NCBI GenBank assembly: GCA_037962975.1
Contig: CM075672.1
Location: 122,126,001 to 122,190,000, forward strand
From: Clitoria ternatea
Lineage: Eukaryota; Streptophyta; Magnoliopsida; Fabales; Fabaceae
Length of the DNA: 64,000 nucleotides
Reading direction: 5' to 3'
Below the pieces are notes generated by a model. The model had not been told where the DNA came from, did not search any database, and saw nothing but the letters and a program-made list of their open reading frames with translations. The first letter of the stretch is position 1, and the number at the start of each line of letters is the position of its first letter. Shown here one piece after another: positions 36,721 through 47,830 of the stretch. The position numbers were made by a program, and so were the translations under genes.

Positions 36721-37710
36721 ACCTTAATGAATTAATGATGGTAATGATTATGAATGCCCTTGTTGATAAGTGGCAAAGTGATGGTGTTTGTGATTGTGTA
36801 TATGTTGTGCTTATTTATGATATGAATTGCGATTCATGAGGCTTGTATGCCTATTGTGATAATGAGATAATGAAGGAATGATAATTTGATGTTTTGATAG
36901 CAAAGCACACATGACGTTTGTATGCATATACACATGATCACAATATATATATGTTATTCGTCATTTTGAATGTATAACTCAATCTCCCATGTGGTCTCCT
37001 TTTTAGCCTTGTGATGCAGGTTGTCATGGGATGAGTTCGGATTTTAATTAAAGTTGGTGAAGGTAAATAGTGGTAGAGGAAGTGCCTTGGCCGGCATCAT
37101 TTGTGAACTATTATGTATTGAACTTATGAAATGAATAAGTTGTTTATAATGATATAGATGTTTAATGGATTTGGATAAGTATAAAGATGATCCCTTGAAT
37201 TTGTTGATGGTGAATATATATGTAGAATGTAAGGGATGATTTACAGTGTATTGGGAGGATTAAAATTAATTGATGTATATTGATGATAGCGAAGGCTGGG
37301 AGAAGATTCCCGTGTGTATATGTATATATATATATAGTTATACCTTAGGCATTGCATGCTTATGTAATTATGTAAAATGATGATGGTTGTCTATTAGGCT
37401 TACGATATGCCATTGCATGCTTTGCCGAGCCTTTTCTCATATCGTCATATATGGGACTAGGCGTGTGCCCGGTATACATATTCTTCCGCTATAAACACTA
37501 TTATTTTCATATACCGTTATGGGCAATTTATCTATCGATCCAGCTTAGGGTTATTTAATCTCACTCTTGGGTTTTCTGTGATTTGGGTCTTGATGTGATC
37601 ATGGTGAAGTCTTGGAAATATTTTCAAACGTGAATAATTTATTCTTATTTTCATTAATTATGACGATCACATCGGGATTCAAGTACGGAAAACCGGGGTG
37701 TTACACAAAT

Positions 37711-38115
37711 CATGCAGAGAAAGACTGTCGATATCATGGAAAGCCAGAATGCCACCATTGCAAGAAATTTGGACATGTGGAGAAGTACTATCACTATAAA
37801 AATAAGCATCAAGCAAACTTTGTTGAAGAAAAAAATGGTGAGCAACATCTTTTCTATGCTACCCAAGATTCCAATTCTAAAACAAGTGGAAACTGGTACT
37901 TGGATAGCGGTTGCAATAATCATATGGTCAAATATTCTAGTATCTTCAATAATATTGATGAATCCATCAAAGTGGAAGTCCGAATATGGAATGACACTGT
38001 CTTTGAATCAAAAGGCAAAGGCACTATTATGGTGAAGACAAATAAAGGTACGAGACCTATCACTAATGTCCTATTAGTTCCCAATCTCAAAGAAAATCTC
38101 TTGAGCATTGGCTAA
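37711..38115 (+). pseudogene. copia zinc knuckle and protease
   Basis: Coding resumes after the LTR D duplication. The zinc knuckle reads CHHCKKFGHVEKYYH; the last Cys of the CCHC set is Tyr, so metal binding is probably lost. The retropepsin block is WYLDSGCNNHMVKY, with the catalytic DSG triplet kept. It continues to LLVPNLKENLLSIG and a stop at 38113-38115 at a position where the family continues with Gln. Confidence 0.88.
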
Positions 38116-39380
38116 ATGATGAAAAAAGTTATACCCTTCACTTTGAAGAAGACACATACAAAATATATGACAATAAAATGTTAGAGATTGACCAAGTAAA
38201 AATGGAGAAAAGGAACAAAACTTTCCCAATAAGCTTAAGACAAGGCTCTAACATTGCCATGAAAGCTGAAGTCGTTGACTTATGGCTTTGGCATCAAAGA
38301 TTTGGCCAGTTCAATATCCATGCCTTAAAGTTATTATATCAAAAGAATATGAGGAGATATTTTCCATGCCTAAAAAGGAATAGTGAAGCTTGTGAAGGAT
38401 GTCTCCTTCATAAGTAACACTGACTACCATTTTCAACTAGCAAAGCTGGAGAGCAAATGACTTATTGGGCTGATCCATACAGATATTTACGGATCGATGC
38501 GAACGTCGTCACTCCATAACAATAGGTGTTTCATACTTTTTATAGATGATTTTTCTAGAATGACTTAGGTCTACTTCATAAAAGCAAAATCAAAGGTCTT
38601 TGATATCTTCAAGAAGTTCAAGGCCCTTGTTGAAAAGCAAAGTGGCAAACAAATAAAAGTACTTAGAAGTGATTGTGGCAACGAATACATATCCCAAGAG
38701 TTTGATAAATTCTGTGAAGATGAAGGCATTGAGCGATAACTTATAGTCACATATTCTCCACAACAAAATAGAGTATCTAAGAGAAAAAACTACACAGCAA
38801 TGGAGATGGCTAGATTAATGATGAAGGAGAAAGGATTAAAAAACATATTTTGGGCTGAAGTGGTCTAGATTGCTGTCTATATACTTTGCAGATGTCCAAC
38901 TAAGGTAGTTCAAGATAAGACTTTGATTGAAGCTTAGAACAGAAAAAGCCATCAGCAAAGAACCTAAGGGTCTTTGGATCTATTTGCTACATACATGTTC
39001 TAGAAGAGAATAGGCACAAGCTAAAAGATAAAACCGTTCAAGGCATCTTCCTTGGGTATAGTACACAATCAAAAGGTTACCGAGTCTACAACTTGCAAAC
39101 CAAGAAGCTCACCATTAGTCAGGACATTAAAGTCGATGAAAATTTTGCTTGGAATTGGAATGACGAGAAACTTGAGAAAAGCATTTCGATACCAATGAGG
39201 CAACCTCAAGAAGTTGAAGAAACTACAGAAGTCCCAGGTGAGCCTCATTCTCCTTCACAACAACAAACTTCATCATCAGAGTCTACTCCAAGACAAGTTA
39301 AATCTTTGGTGGACATATATGAAACATGTAACTTAGCTATACTTGAACTAGAAAGCTTTAAAGCAGCATCACAACAATAA
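38116..39380 (+). pseudogene. copia integrase
   Basis: A GAG-pre-integrase segment LWLWHQRFGQFNIHALKLL is followed by the CEGCLLHK zinc motif. The core includes LRSDCGNEYISQEFDKFCED and TYSPQQNRVSKRKN, the D-x-x-x-N and PQQNG neighbourhood of copia integrases; Gly after PQQN has become Arg. Stops occur at 38416, 38566, 38737 and 38866. A frame ending at 39380 carries the linker to reverse transcriptase (STQSKGYRVYNLQTKKL). Confidence 0.85.
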
Positions 39381-40302
39381 GTATGGGTCAAGGCTATGGA
39401 AAAAGAGATAAAAATGCTAGAGAAAATAACACACGGGAGCTAATAGACTGTCTAAAAAACAAAGATATCATCGGAGTAAAATCGGTTTATAAGACAAAGT
39501 TTAATCTTGATGGCTCCATACGAAAGTACAAAGCTAGGTTGGTATAGCTAAGGGCTATTCACAACAACTTGGAATTGACTATAACAAGACATTTGCCCTA
39601 GTAGCATGTTTAGATACAATTAAAGCTCTAATAGCTCTTGCAACACAAAAAGGTTGGAACATCTACTAGCTAGATGTAAAGTCCGTTTTTCTAAATGGAG
39701 TACTACAAGAAGAGATCTACGTGGAGCAGCCACAAGGTTTTGTGAGCAAAGGAAATGAAGACAAAGTGTTATAGTTGAGAAAAGCTTTATATGGTTTGAA
39801 GTAAGCTCCTTGGGCGTGGTACAATAGAATAGATCAATACTTCCCTAATCAAGGATTCAGGAGAAGTAAAAGTGATTTGACATTATACATCAAGACCCAA
39901 GGTCAATATGAAACTCTCATTGTTTCCTTATATGTAGATGATCTTATCTACACTAGAAACAATATAAGGATGATGATGGAATTCAGAGAAGACATGATGA
40001 AGATATTTGAAATGACTGACCTTGGCGTGATGAACTATTTCCTTGGTATTGAGGTACATAAAAAGAAAGAAGGGATATTCATCTGTCAAAAGAAATTCGT
40101 AGATGCTCTACTTAAGTTCAAGATGAATAGTTGTAAGACTTTCACTACTCCGCTCGTGACAAATGAGAAGCTACGAAAAGATGATGAGGCACCTGAATCT
40201 GATGCATCTCGCTATAGAAGTCTGATAGGGAGCTTACTATATCTAACAGCCATACGACCAGACATCATGTATATTGTAAGTCTTCTATCAAGGTTCATGT
40301 AA
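39381..40302 (+). pseudogene. copia reverse transcriptase
   Basis: Begins with the EKEIKMLEK block and contains LDVKSVFLNGVLQEEIYVEQ, LRKALYGLK and the polymerase centre LYVDDLIYTRNN with both catalytic Asp present. The end block is RSLIGSLLYLTAIRPDI. Several stops (for example at 39669, 39773, 39803) and a frameshift near 39430-39550 break the frame. Only 39877-40302 is open. Confidence 0.9.
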
Positions 40303-40860
40303 AGCCCAAGTTACATTCATTTTGGAGCAGTTAAAAGAATCCTTAGATATCTACAAGGCACGAAGGAGTTTGGTATATGGTACAAAAACATAACCAACTT
40401 AAGTTTGCTTGGATACACCGATAGTGATTGGGCAAGTTCGGTAGATGACATGAAGATCACCTCCGGCTATGCCTTCTCACTCGGATTAAGAATAGTTTTT
40501 TGGGCTAAGCAACAGTTGCACAATCAACCGCAAAGGTAGAATACGTTGCAGCAACTGAAGCTACAAGTCAAAAGTTAAGTAATTTGGCTTCGAAGGATAC
40601 TTACAGAAATGGGAGAATGATAAGATGGGTCCACCATAATCCATTATAACAATAAATCAACAATAACAATGACAAAAAATCCAATACATCATAGTAGGAC
40701 AAAACACATTGCAATTAAATATCACTTCATTAGGGAAGAAGAAAAAACTAAAGAAATCAAGATGGAGTATTGCAAGACCGAAGAACAAGTTACTGACATA
40801 TTCACAAAGGCACTACCGAGAGCAAGATTTGAATAGCTCCACACTATGCTAGGAGTAAGA
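40303..40860 (+). pseudogene. copia RNase H end of pol
   Basis: Typical copia RNase H sequence on shifting frames: RILRYLQGTKEFGIWY, YTDSDWASSVDDMKITSGYA, IKYHFIREE and DIFTKALPR. Multiple frameshifts between 40480 and 40640. The purine tract and the 3' LTR follow. Confidence 0.88.
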
Positions 40861-40871
40861 GAAATTTGTAT

Positions 40872-40881
40872 TAAGGAGGAA
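40872..40881 (+). other. copia polypurine tract
   Basis: AAGGAGGA directly before TGATAAAATATG, the start of the 3' LTR. This is the usual second-strand primer site. Confidence 0.7.
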
Positions 40882-41193
40882 TGATAAAATATGACACAAA
40901 CTTCTAGAATAAGCTAGATTATTATAGAAAATACATAAGTGTATGCTAGTAAGTACTAGATGATAAAAATTCTAGAATTATATAGACAAGTACATATAGA
41001 GAGAAAACTCTAGGATAGAACTCTCTAGAATTCTCTACATGAACCATGAAAGGTGGTGATGAGGTCTATAAATAGACCATGTACCCAACATTTGTAATTA
41101 ACTACGTAACCAAAAAATTAGTAAATCATTCTTCATTCAAAGTTATTCTAACTATTTCTCTAAGCTACTATGCTTTCCACTAAGGCTATAACA
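40882..41193 (+). repeat. copia 3' LTR
   Basis: About 312 bases from TGATAAAATATG to GGCTATAACA. It has a TATA box at 41067-41075 and an AT-rich end. The partner 5' LTR was not found. The exact 3' end may be two bases further (ACACA). Confidence 0.7.
41067..41075 (+). promoter_or_regulatory. TATA box of copia LTR
   Basis: TATAAATAG within the LTR, about 185 bases from its start and close to a likely transcription start at the CCATGTACCC region. Confidence 0.6.
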
Positions 41194-42434
41194 CAAATTA
41201 GCCTTCCCATTTTTTCTACCAATTAAAGAAGTTTTTACTATTTAATAATTCATAAACTAACAAAAAATGAGTACCCACACAATTATAAAGACAATTATAC
41301 AATTTCATATAAAGAAGTATCATTCGGCATCCACTCACATAATAGCACAACATACATTTTAACATGGTCTAGCCATACATGACACATCATTCTTAGCTCT
41401 ACTTGCATAGTCATGTGTTATCTTCTATCCCATTTCGAGTCAAGATATAGATAAGTAGATACATCTCATTGTACTGATTGGGGGCGTTCATAGTGACTGA
41501 GGGGGTCAAAGACCAAGAAGTGAATTATTTATCAGCCAAGCATTCTACTTTTCTTATGGCTAGATCCAATCTCTTGGTCCCTGTAGAAAAAAAAAGAATT
41601 TCACGTTCGTTAAACACCACCACCAAAACCCACAACTTTCACCACTTAACATCAACACCCAACCATCCATAAACCACCACCTACTACCAACTAGAACCAC
41701 CATCAATCAACCATGACACCTACAAACTGAACCACCAAACAACCCATCAACCACCCACCACCCTCAATCACATAACAACCACCCCACCTCCCCATACACC
41801 AACCCCACATATGATATGTTTAAGTAAATTTTAGGGGAATAAAACCCTTTCCTATTTTGGCCTCTAGAGGTTTCATAACTTGACCCATTGAACCAATAAA
41901 TGATGAACTTGGGAGGAAAAGATCAGATATGTGGTAACGTTGTTCAGAGCTAGTTTTGGCGTGCGGTGCTAGAGGGGATGTCGTATGGTGATGGCACAAC
42001 GCTTGTTGGAACTCACAATGATGGGCTTCTCATGTGCTCATGTGGTGATGCCTTGCTTCTGCGGATAATAGTATGGTAAAGCGTATAAGTTGAGGAAGAT
42101 TCGATAAGAAAATGAGACTTTGTTTGGGGATCGAAGTGAAAGAGGGGTTGGTGGTGGTGATGGTTTATCTTTGTCACGCCAATAGAGATGTGGAGAGACA
42201 AAGAGCACATATAAGGAAAGGGAGAAAAAAAAGGCTAAAGCTTGAAAGGGATGAGGGCGGTAGCTAGGGCTTGTTCTCATTTCTTCTTTTGTTTGTTTCA
42301 AGTTTGGATAGGGTTGTGAGATGATGGTTTGCTATGAATGGGTTGGTGATGAATATGGGTAGAATGAAGAGGAGTATGAAGGCTGAGTGAGGAGTCGTAA
42401 AAAATGAGAAATTTTGTTTCTAGGGCTTGACTTG
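41194..42434. other. Spacer between copia and CACTA-2
   Basis: 41600-41810 is CCA/ACC-rich simple sequence. 41830-42430 is non-coding DNA with short frames that show no family resemblance. No supported gene. Confidence 0.6.
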
Positions 42435-42469
42435 CACAACCAAAAAAACCCCAAACAGCTACCTCAAAA

Positions 42470-43105
42470 TAGCGACCACCATATGCCGTCGCTAAATAGC
42501 GACCGTGTTAGCGACCGTCTCGTAACAAAAGGGACAAGAATATGTTAGCGACTACATTAGCGACCGTGTATAATACGCGGTCGCTAATCCATGTCAACAC
42601 CGTCGCTAGAAGGGTCGCTATTGTTTAACTCCACCATTTTTTCTTTCCCGCCCTGGTTTTCAGTTCGCGGCAAACGTTAGCGACCGTTGTTTACCGTCGC
42701 TAAGGTTCCCTCCAACTAAAGCGACGGTCAGGCCGCGTCGCTATGGTTTGTAATAGTGACGGAGGCGTACATCGTCGCTACTATATGAAACAATTAGGGA
42801 CGGAAGTACAATGCCGTCGCTAACAATTAGTGACGGTTGGAAGGTACCGTCGCTATTTATGAAGATATTAGTGACGGTAAGCTCTGCCGTCGCTATGTTT
42901 TCGTCTTCCCTCCACACTATTGAATTTAAATAATGGAAGTTAGTGACGGGGTTGTGAAACCGTCGCTAGGGTTCATGATATTAGTGACGGTATTTGTTTG
43001 CCGTCGCTAATGTTCAGGGGATTAGTGACAGAATTAGTTTGCCGTCGCTACATGTTTTAATTGTAGTGACGTTTTTATCGACGGTGGAATACCGTCGCTA
43101 AGGGT
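42470..43105. repeat. CACTA-2 left subterminal repeat array
   Basis: About 20 copies of TAGCGACCGT/TAGTGACGG and CCGTCGCTA in inverted pairs with short loops. The inner half mostly uses TAGTGACGG in place of TAGCGACGG. Confidence 0.92.
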
Positions 43106-43119
43106 TTCTCATACTCGAA

Positions 43120-43531
43120 CAGTGCCTCTCCCTAATCATTTGCCCTAACTTTCAATCCCTCCCTTCCTCTGTTTCCCCGAATCCCTCCAACTCCCTCCCT
43201 TCCTCTGTCCCTTCCTCAGAGTTCCTCCACCCGTCTCCTCCTTTTTTCCTCCTCTGGCGTCACTGTGTCTCTCCAACGCTTTCTCTGTTCCTCCGTTTGA
43301 AGCTCCTCACTGAGTTTCTCTCTCACAAACCTCCGGTCCAGCTCCAACCCTCTCTGGCTTCCTCCGTTTGAAGGTCCTCACTCAGTTTCTCTCTCAGAAA
43401 CCTCCGGTCCAGGTCCAACCCTCTCTGTCTTCCTCCGTTTGAAGCTCCTCACTCAGTTTCTCTCTCACAAACCTCCGGTCCAGCATCCTCTATTTGAAGC
43501 TCCCTCCAACAGCTCCTTCTCTCTAGTCAAG
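43120..43531 (+). other. Probable non-coding leader exon of CACTA-2
   Basis: Pyrimidine-rich sequence directly after the left subterminal array, without an open frame, ending AGTCAAG before GTATGT (43532), a strong splice donor. In En/Spm a shared leader exon is spliced to alternative coding exons. The same role is inferred here. Confidence 0.6.
43289..43510. repeat. 71-bp tandem repeat in the leader
   Basis: Units containing CTCCGTTTGAAG begin at 43291, 43362 and 43433, period 71, with a partial fourth near 43488. Confidence 0.9.
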
Positions 43532-43795
43532 GTATGTTCGAATGACTTATTCCTTTTTCGTTTTATGTAGTTGATGTTTGTTGTAATAAGGTAGTTTATT
43601 CCTTTAAAACACTGTACAGAAAAGACCAAAGCCAAAAAGAGAATAATGTGCAACTAAATTTTTTTCAGTAGAAAATTGAAGAATATTTAGACAAACATTA
43701 TGAGGAGGATGAAAAGAATATTATTCACTTAACAATTCACATCAACAAATAATATTTGGAAACATAGTTAAAGAGGGAGGCATCAGGGGCTCATA

Positions 43796-46079
43796 TCGTT
43801 CCATGATGAAAAGCTGCACTTGATCTTCTTGTGATTATGGAACCTGGGTTCTCTAGGTGTAGTTGGACTCTTGATTGACCTTGAGGATACAAAAAGAACC
43901 AATATGAGATAAACATTCTAAAGAGAATATTATTGAATAGGTGCAACTGAATCAATCCTTACCTCCAGTGCATAAAAGGCCTATCAAAATATGGCATTGG
44001 TTGTGCTTTTGGAATAAGCTCCCTCCTTAACCTTCTGATTTCTTCCTCTTCTGCTAACTATAGTGGAGTAAAACATACAAGAAATCAGTACTTACTATTT
44101 AGTGAAAGGAAGGAAGGATGATAAATCAGATCAAGAATATATGGATAGTAACAGTGCACCTTCTGCTGTCTTTCCCTTTCCATCTTGTATTGCTCTATTA
44201 AGCTCAACTTTTCTGCCACCTGCATAATTCAATATTCATTATTTCTTGTTTCCGTACCCCTACTGTCGACATCTTCTGAAAATGAAATATAACTCAATCG
44301 ACAATTCAACATGACAAGTCTACTAATTCCGCTTTAAAGTTATCCCTAGGCTAGGAGCTTAAAATACAAGCATTTGTGCAAAAGTAAGAAAAACAATGCC
44401 AACACAAAGATATAAATAGGGATGAAAAAAAGCTGATACAGATGAAACCAGCACCTGATGGTCAAACTCAGCGCAATCCAGTGCCCGTACATCACTGTGA
44501 AGCTTCAGGTCAACAGGCCTTGTGTTTTCCTTTACTGCAGGTTTTACCAAACACTGAAATAGTAGCACCAAAACATGTCAGGTAATAATGAATATATATC
44601 ATGGATTTGATGAATTATTGTTTTTTGGATCATAATTTACCTCTGGTTCATCCGTTGTCCAAGGAAGACCCTGTGCAATAGGTATCCTTTGCTTTTCTTC
44701 TTCTGCCATCATCTGTTGTACCTTCTTTACAAATTCTGCCTCTTTTAACCTTCCTCTTTGCTGCAATTTGCATTCCATTAACAATAAAACAAAATGTGAA
44801 CTTTAAAATTATCAATGTATCAATCAATTTGCCAGAACCTACCTCAGTTCTTAAGTTGAATGGTTTCTGGTTGGTGACTCTCTCCTGCTTCTTTTTCCAC
44901 CTCCTTGTCTCAAAAGTGCTTGATGATTCCAGGCTCTGAAACAACCCATTCAATTAAAATTCATTCATTCAATACTCTGATTGGTAGATTACTGAATAAA
45001 CCATTAACAGTTCTGCATTTTCGCTAATTAAAAAATTACAAAAAATATCAGTTTCACTAAAGCCTTACATTTGTCCTGCTTCTGCGCCCCCCATTTGAAG
45101 TTCTGCTACACACACTACACCAAGATGAAAAATACACTCACAACACAGAAATCAACACTGTTCAAAGCATTAACACTCACTGACAATTCAGCATTCAGTA
45201 AATTGGATTGATGCATACATCATAATAGCATATGTTAAATATGTGCTTCCACCTCAATTTAGTTTCAAACAACTTGACTTTTTATAACCTTGAAACACCA
45301 GAATATCTATCATTTTCTGTCAAAATGGATCAAAACTAAAGTCTAAACCAAACATGGATTCTGAAGAATGAAATCCAACCTTCCACGGCTACTATCCCAG
45401 GAAGAAGAAACCGACACCCGATTATCCAAGCCAAGGTTTTCAGAGGTCAAAACAAAGCTCGGTGGGCAAAATGAGGAACCACCACCAGCAGCAGCAGAAA
45501 CCTCAGTTTCAGAAGGTGCATGAAACTGCAACCCCGGCAATGCCAATTTCCCAACCTTGTTGTTATCGTTCTCAATAGACTCCTCCTTATGATCTTCTTC
45601 ATCATCACCATCCTTACGTATAGAGAGAAGCTTCTCAAATGCCTTAACCAAATTCATAACCTTCCCAGACCCACTCCCAGGAACACTCTCTCTAACTCCC
45701 TCCATCATCCTCTCCCTCCTACGCTTCACCACCAACCCCTTAACCCCTCAACCTTCTCCAAGTCTTCTCCTTTTTCTTCATTTTCTTCATGTTCAACCAC
45801 ACTCAGAGAGTGAGTTTCAGACCCAATTTTAGAAACCCCTTCATCATCATCACCACCATCATCAAGCTTGTTCTTGAAGAACTCTTCCTGTGACTTCCTC
45901 AGATTGTTGTAAGCGACGCAAACGCACTTGCTGTTGTTGTTCCCGCACTTGCAAGGCCCTGAAACGGCGTCGTTCTGATTCTTCTTCTTCTTTGCCACCA
46001 AGAACTTCCTCTGCCTGATCTTGGTCTGAGGGGAAGAGTAACCAACAGATGGATGTGGCTCTGACCATAGAGGGTCCAT
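43796..46079 (-). pseudogene. Captured TPX2-family gene, nearly complete with introns
   Basis: TPX2-family proteins bind microtubules. Exons read on the minus strand: 46079-45382 (MDPLWSEPHPSVGYSSPQ; LVKAFEKLLS; LTSENLGLDNRVSVSSSWDS), about 45117-45069 (SRTSNGGRRS), 44935-44843 (RRWKKKQERVTNQKPFNLRT), 44760-44641 (IPIAQGLPWTTDEPE), 44553-44455 (RPVDLKLHSDVRALDCAEFD), 44219-44160 (LSLIEQYKMERERQQK), 44057-43963 (RRELIPKAQPMPYFDRPF) and about 43869-43796 (EPRFHNHKKIK). All borders are GT-AG. A frameshift near 45730 in exon 1 disrupts it. It lies inside CACTA-2, antisense to the transposase, so it is a transposon-carried copy rather than a resident gene. Confidence 0.85.
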
Positions 46080-46984
46080 AAGAAATATGAAATAATGGGT
46101 TCCTTCCTGTTGGTGATCTAAGTTTGGCTTAAGAAGAAAAAATATGAAATTTATAAAATGGTGTAACAACGATAAATGCAGTGAGTTATATGTATAGAAC
46201 TAGTGGGCATTAGGCATCACTATTTTACAGTTACAATGTCTTAATATAGCAAGACCTAAAAAACAAGACATCCCAGGGAGAGTAAATGTTGGTTGATTGC
46301 AACTTATGAGGAACACCCACGTATAACTTTTACTTCAGCATATCCCATTGGCTGTTTTTTTCCCTATAAACTTACACGGTTAGGATGCGTTTTTTCACCA
46401 TAACTACACTTGTCTTTTTAGGTATATATTTAACTTGGATAGTTGTAATGAGAGAGTTTGTAAGTGGATTTGCTAGTTGGAGTGTTGAACTACGCTGAAT
46501 TTGTGAGTTGTTTTATTTTATTCTTGTTTTATCTTTAGAATGTGGGTGCTTATACTGATATAGATCACCGGAAGAATTTTCGACTGGGATCTATCACAAA
46601 CATTTGAAAGATAACCAATTTCTTTTGAAATCTCCCCTTTCCATCAAGGATTTTTTGACACAAATAGTTACCTATTTGAAAGATAACCATTCATATCCCA
46701 TATGCAGAAATGGATTAAGATTAACTTAATAGGTACTGTAAGTAAATTCAGCATAAGAATCTAAACATATCATCCTCTTATTTCTATGTAGAGAGGTGAT
46801 GAAAGAAGATTCCTTAGACTAGAAATTGCTGAGTCAATGTAAAAGTAATACATGAATTCAAGCATTATCAATGTGGTAGGCTTCATAGGATGCAAAATGT
46901 AAGTTTAGTACTTAGCACAAGCTCATGGGCAGAATAGAGGTGTCTGCATGTATAAGAAAATCAGCATAAGGAGCAATTTGTTAC
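46080..46984. other. Spacer between the two captured gene pieces
   Basis: Non-coding. It could be promoter sequence of the TPX2-family gene plus the remnant of MYB intron 2. MYB exon 3 was looked for on the minus strand and not seen. Confidence 0.5.
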
Positions 46985-47830
46985 CTGTTACCAAGCATGC
47001 CATGAAGCTGAATAATCGTGCTTTCTTCCTTATGTTGATTGAACCACGCTTTATGTCAGGCCGAAGATAATTTATCCACCTAAGCCGGCCACAGTAGTTT
47101 TAATATAGACAACCGAGGTCACCACTCACTTAACTTCAACTATTTCATTACGATGATATACTCGTTAACCATCCATTAGCTTTAAAGAAATAGTAAATAG
47201 ATTTTGTTAACCAGAGTCCTACACCCATATAATATAAATAATAAAATATTTTTATTGAAAATAATATTGAGATGCATCTATAACAATTTAGAATTTTTTT
47301 TCTTAAGTGTCCTAGCTTTTAAGAATATTAGTTAACACTTTATCCAATTAAAAACGGGTTAAGATTCTTCCATGCTATTAAGGAACGTGACATTGTCATG
47401 TTATAAGAGAGAAAGACAGAACCATTATAGTTGGGTTCACCATTATTTGCATAAGGTGCAGTAATTTAATTTTGTGCCTCTTTTTTTCTGGTAACATGAT
47501 GTTGTCATGTTCATTAATAACATGTACCTTAAAAGCTGCTTAAAAAATTGTTAAAAGCACCTGTTCTGTCCAACATCATAGCCTAACTTACATTTGGGAA
47601 TTTCCTTGCAATAAATCTCACACCAATAAATGTCACCTGTTCAGCCCGTGACTTATAATTAGAACCAAACAGCAATAATGAATAGAAACTTGCACACCTG
47701 CTTGTTTAGGGAGTGTACGCCAACTTCCATGACCATATTTTGTAATGTAATTAACCAATGCTTCATCTTCTTCAGGAGTCCAAGCACCCCTTCTAACTGC
47801 ATGCTTATCACAACATGCTGCTTTTCCCAT
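46985..47830 (-). pseudogene. Captured R2R3-MYB gene piece, exons 1 and 2
   Basis: R2R3-MYB proteins are plant transcription factors. Exon 1 (47830-47698, 133 bp, the length usual for this family) encodes MGKAACCDKHAVRRGAWTPE and YGHGSWRTLPKQAG and ends at a GT donor. Exon 2 (about 47092-46985) encodes LRWINYLRPDIKRG and, after a frameshift, HKEESTIIQLHGMLGNR, ending in a proper donor AACAG/GT. Three codons are missing in its CGKSCRL region and its acceptor is not clear. No exon 3. The piece lies in CACTA-2, antisense to the transposase; not functional as it stands. Confidence 0.88.

Larger units (their letters stand above)
32609..37705 (+). mobile_element. Solo LTR, copy D (5097 bp), TSD CAAAT
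   Basis: Runs from TGTAACATCCCG to GGGGTGTTACA with a perfect duplication CAAAT at 32604-32608 and 37706-37710. It is collinear with copy B: same start block (GTGTCGGACCAAGTATCTCC), CT-rich block at 32960-33080, palindrome pairs and GGTTGCGATCAC modules. The middle (about 34190-35530) is nearly identical to B 11880-13160, while the first 1.5 kb differs clearly more. GAATGAG followed by GTAAGA near 33210 resembles a conserved splice donor after the CT-rich leader. No internal retroelement genes. Confidence 0.94.
31844..41193 (+). mobile_element. Decayed Ty1/copia retrotransposon split by solo LTR D
   Basis: Domain order gag, zinc knuckle, protease, integrase, reverse transcriptase, RNase H is diagnostic for Ty1/copia. 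A 3' LTR starts at 40882 after a purine tract, but no 5' LTR is recognisable, so the element is truncated or eroded at its 5' end. A solo LTR of another family interrupts gag at 32609-37705. All coding parts have stops or frameshifts. Confidence 0.9.

Noticed and set aside
42013..42301. Overlapping minus-strand frames of 65 and 87 codons
   Set aside because: No domain, no splice context and no codon pattern; chance frames in spacer DNA.
47633..47830. MYB frame as a working host gene
   Set aside because: Exon 3 is missing, exon 2 has a deletion and a frameshift, and the piece lies inside a transposon.
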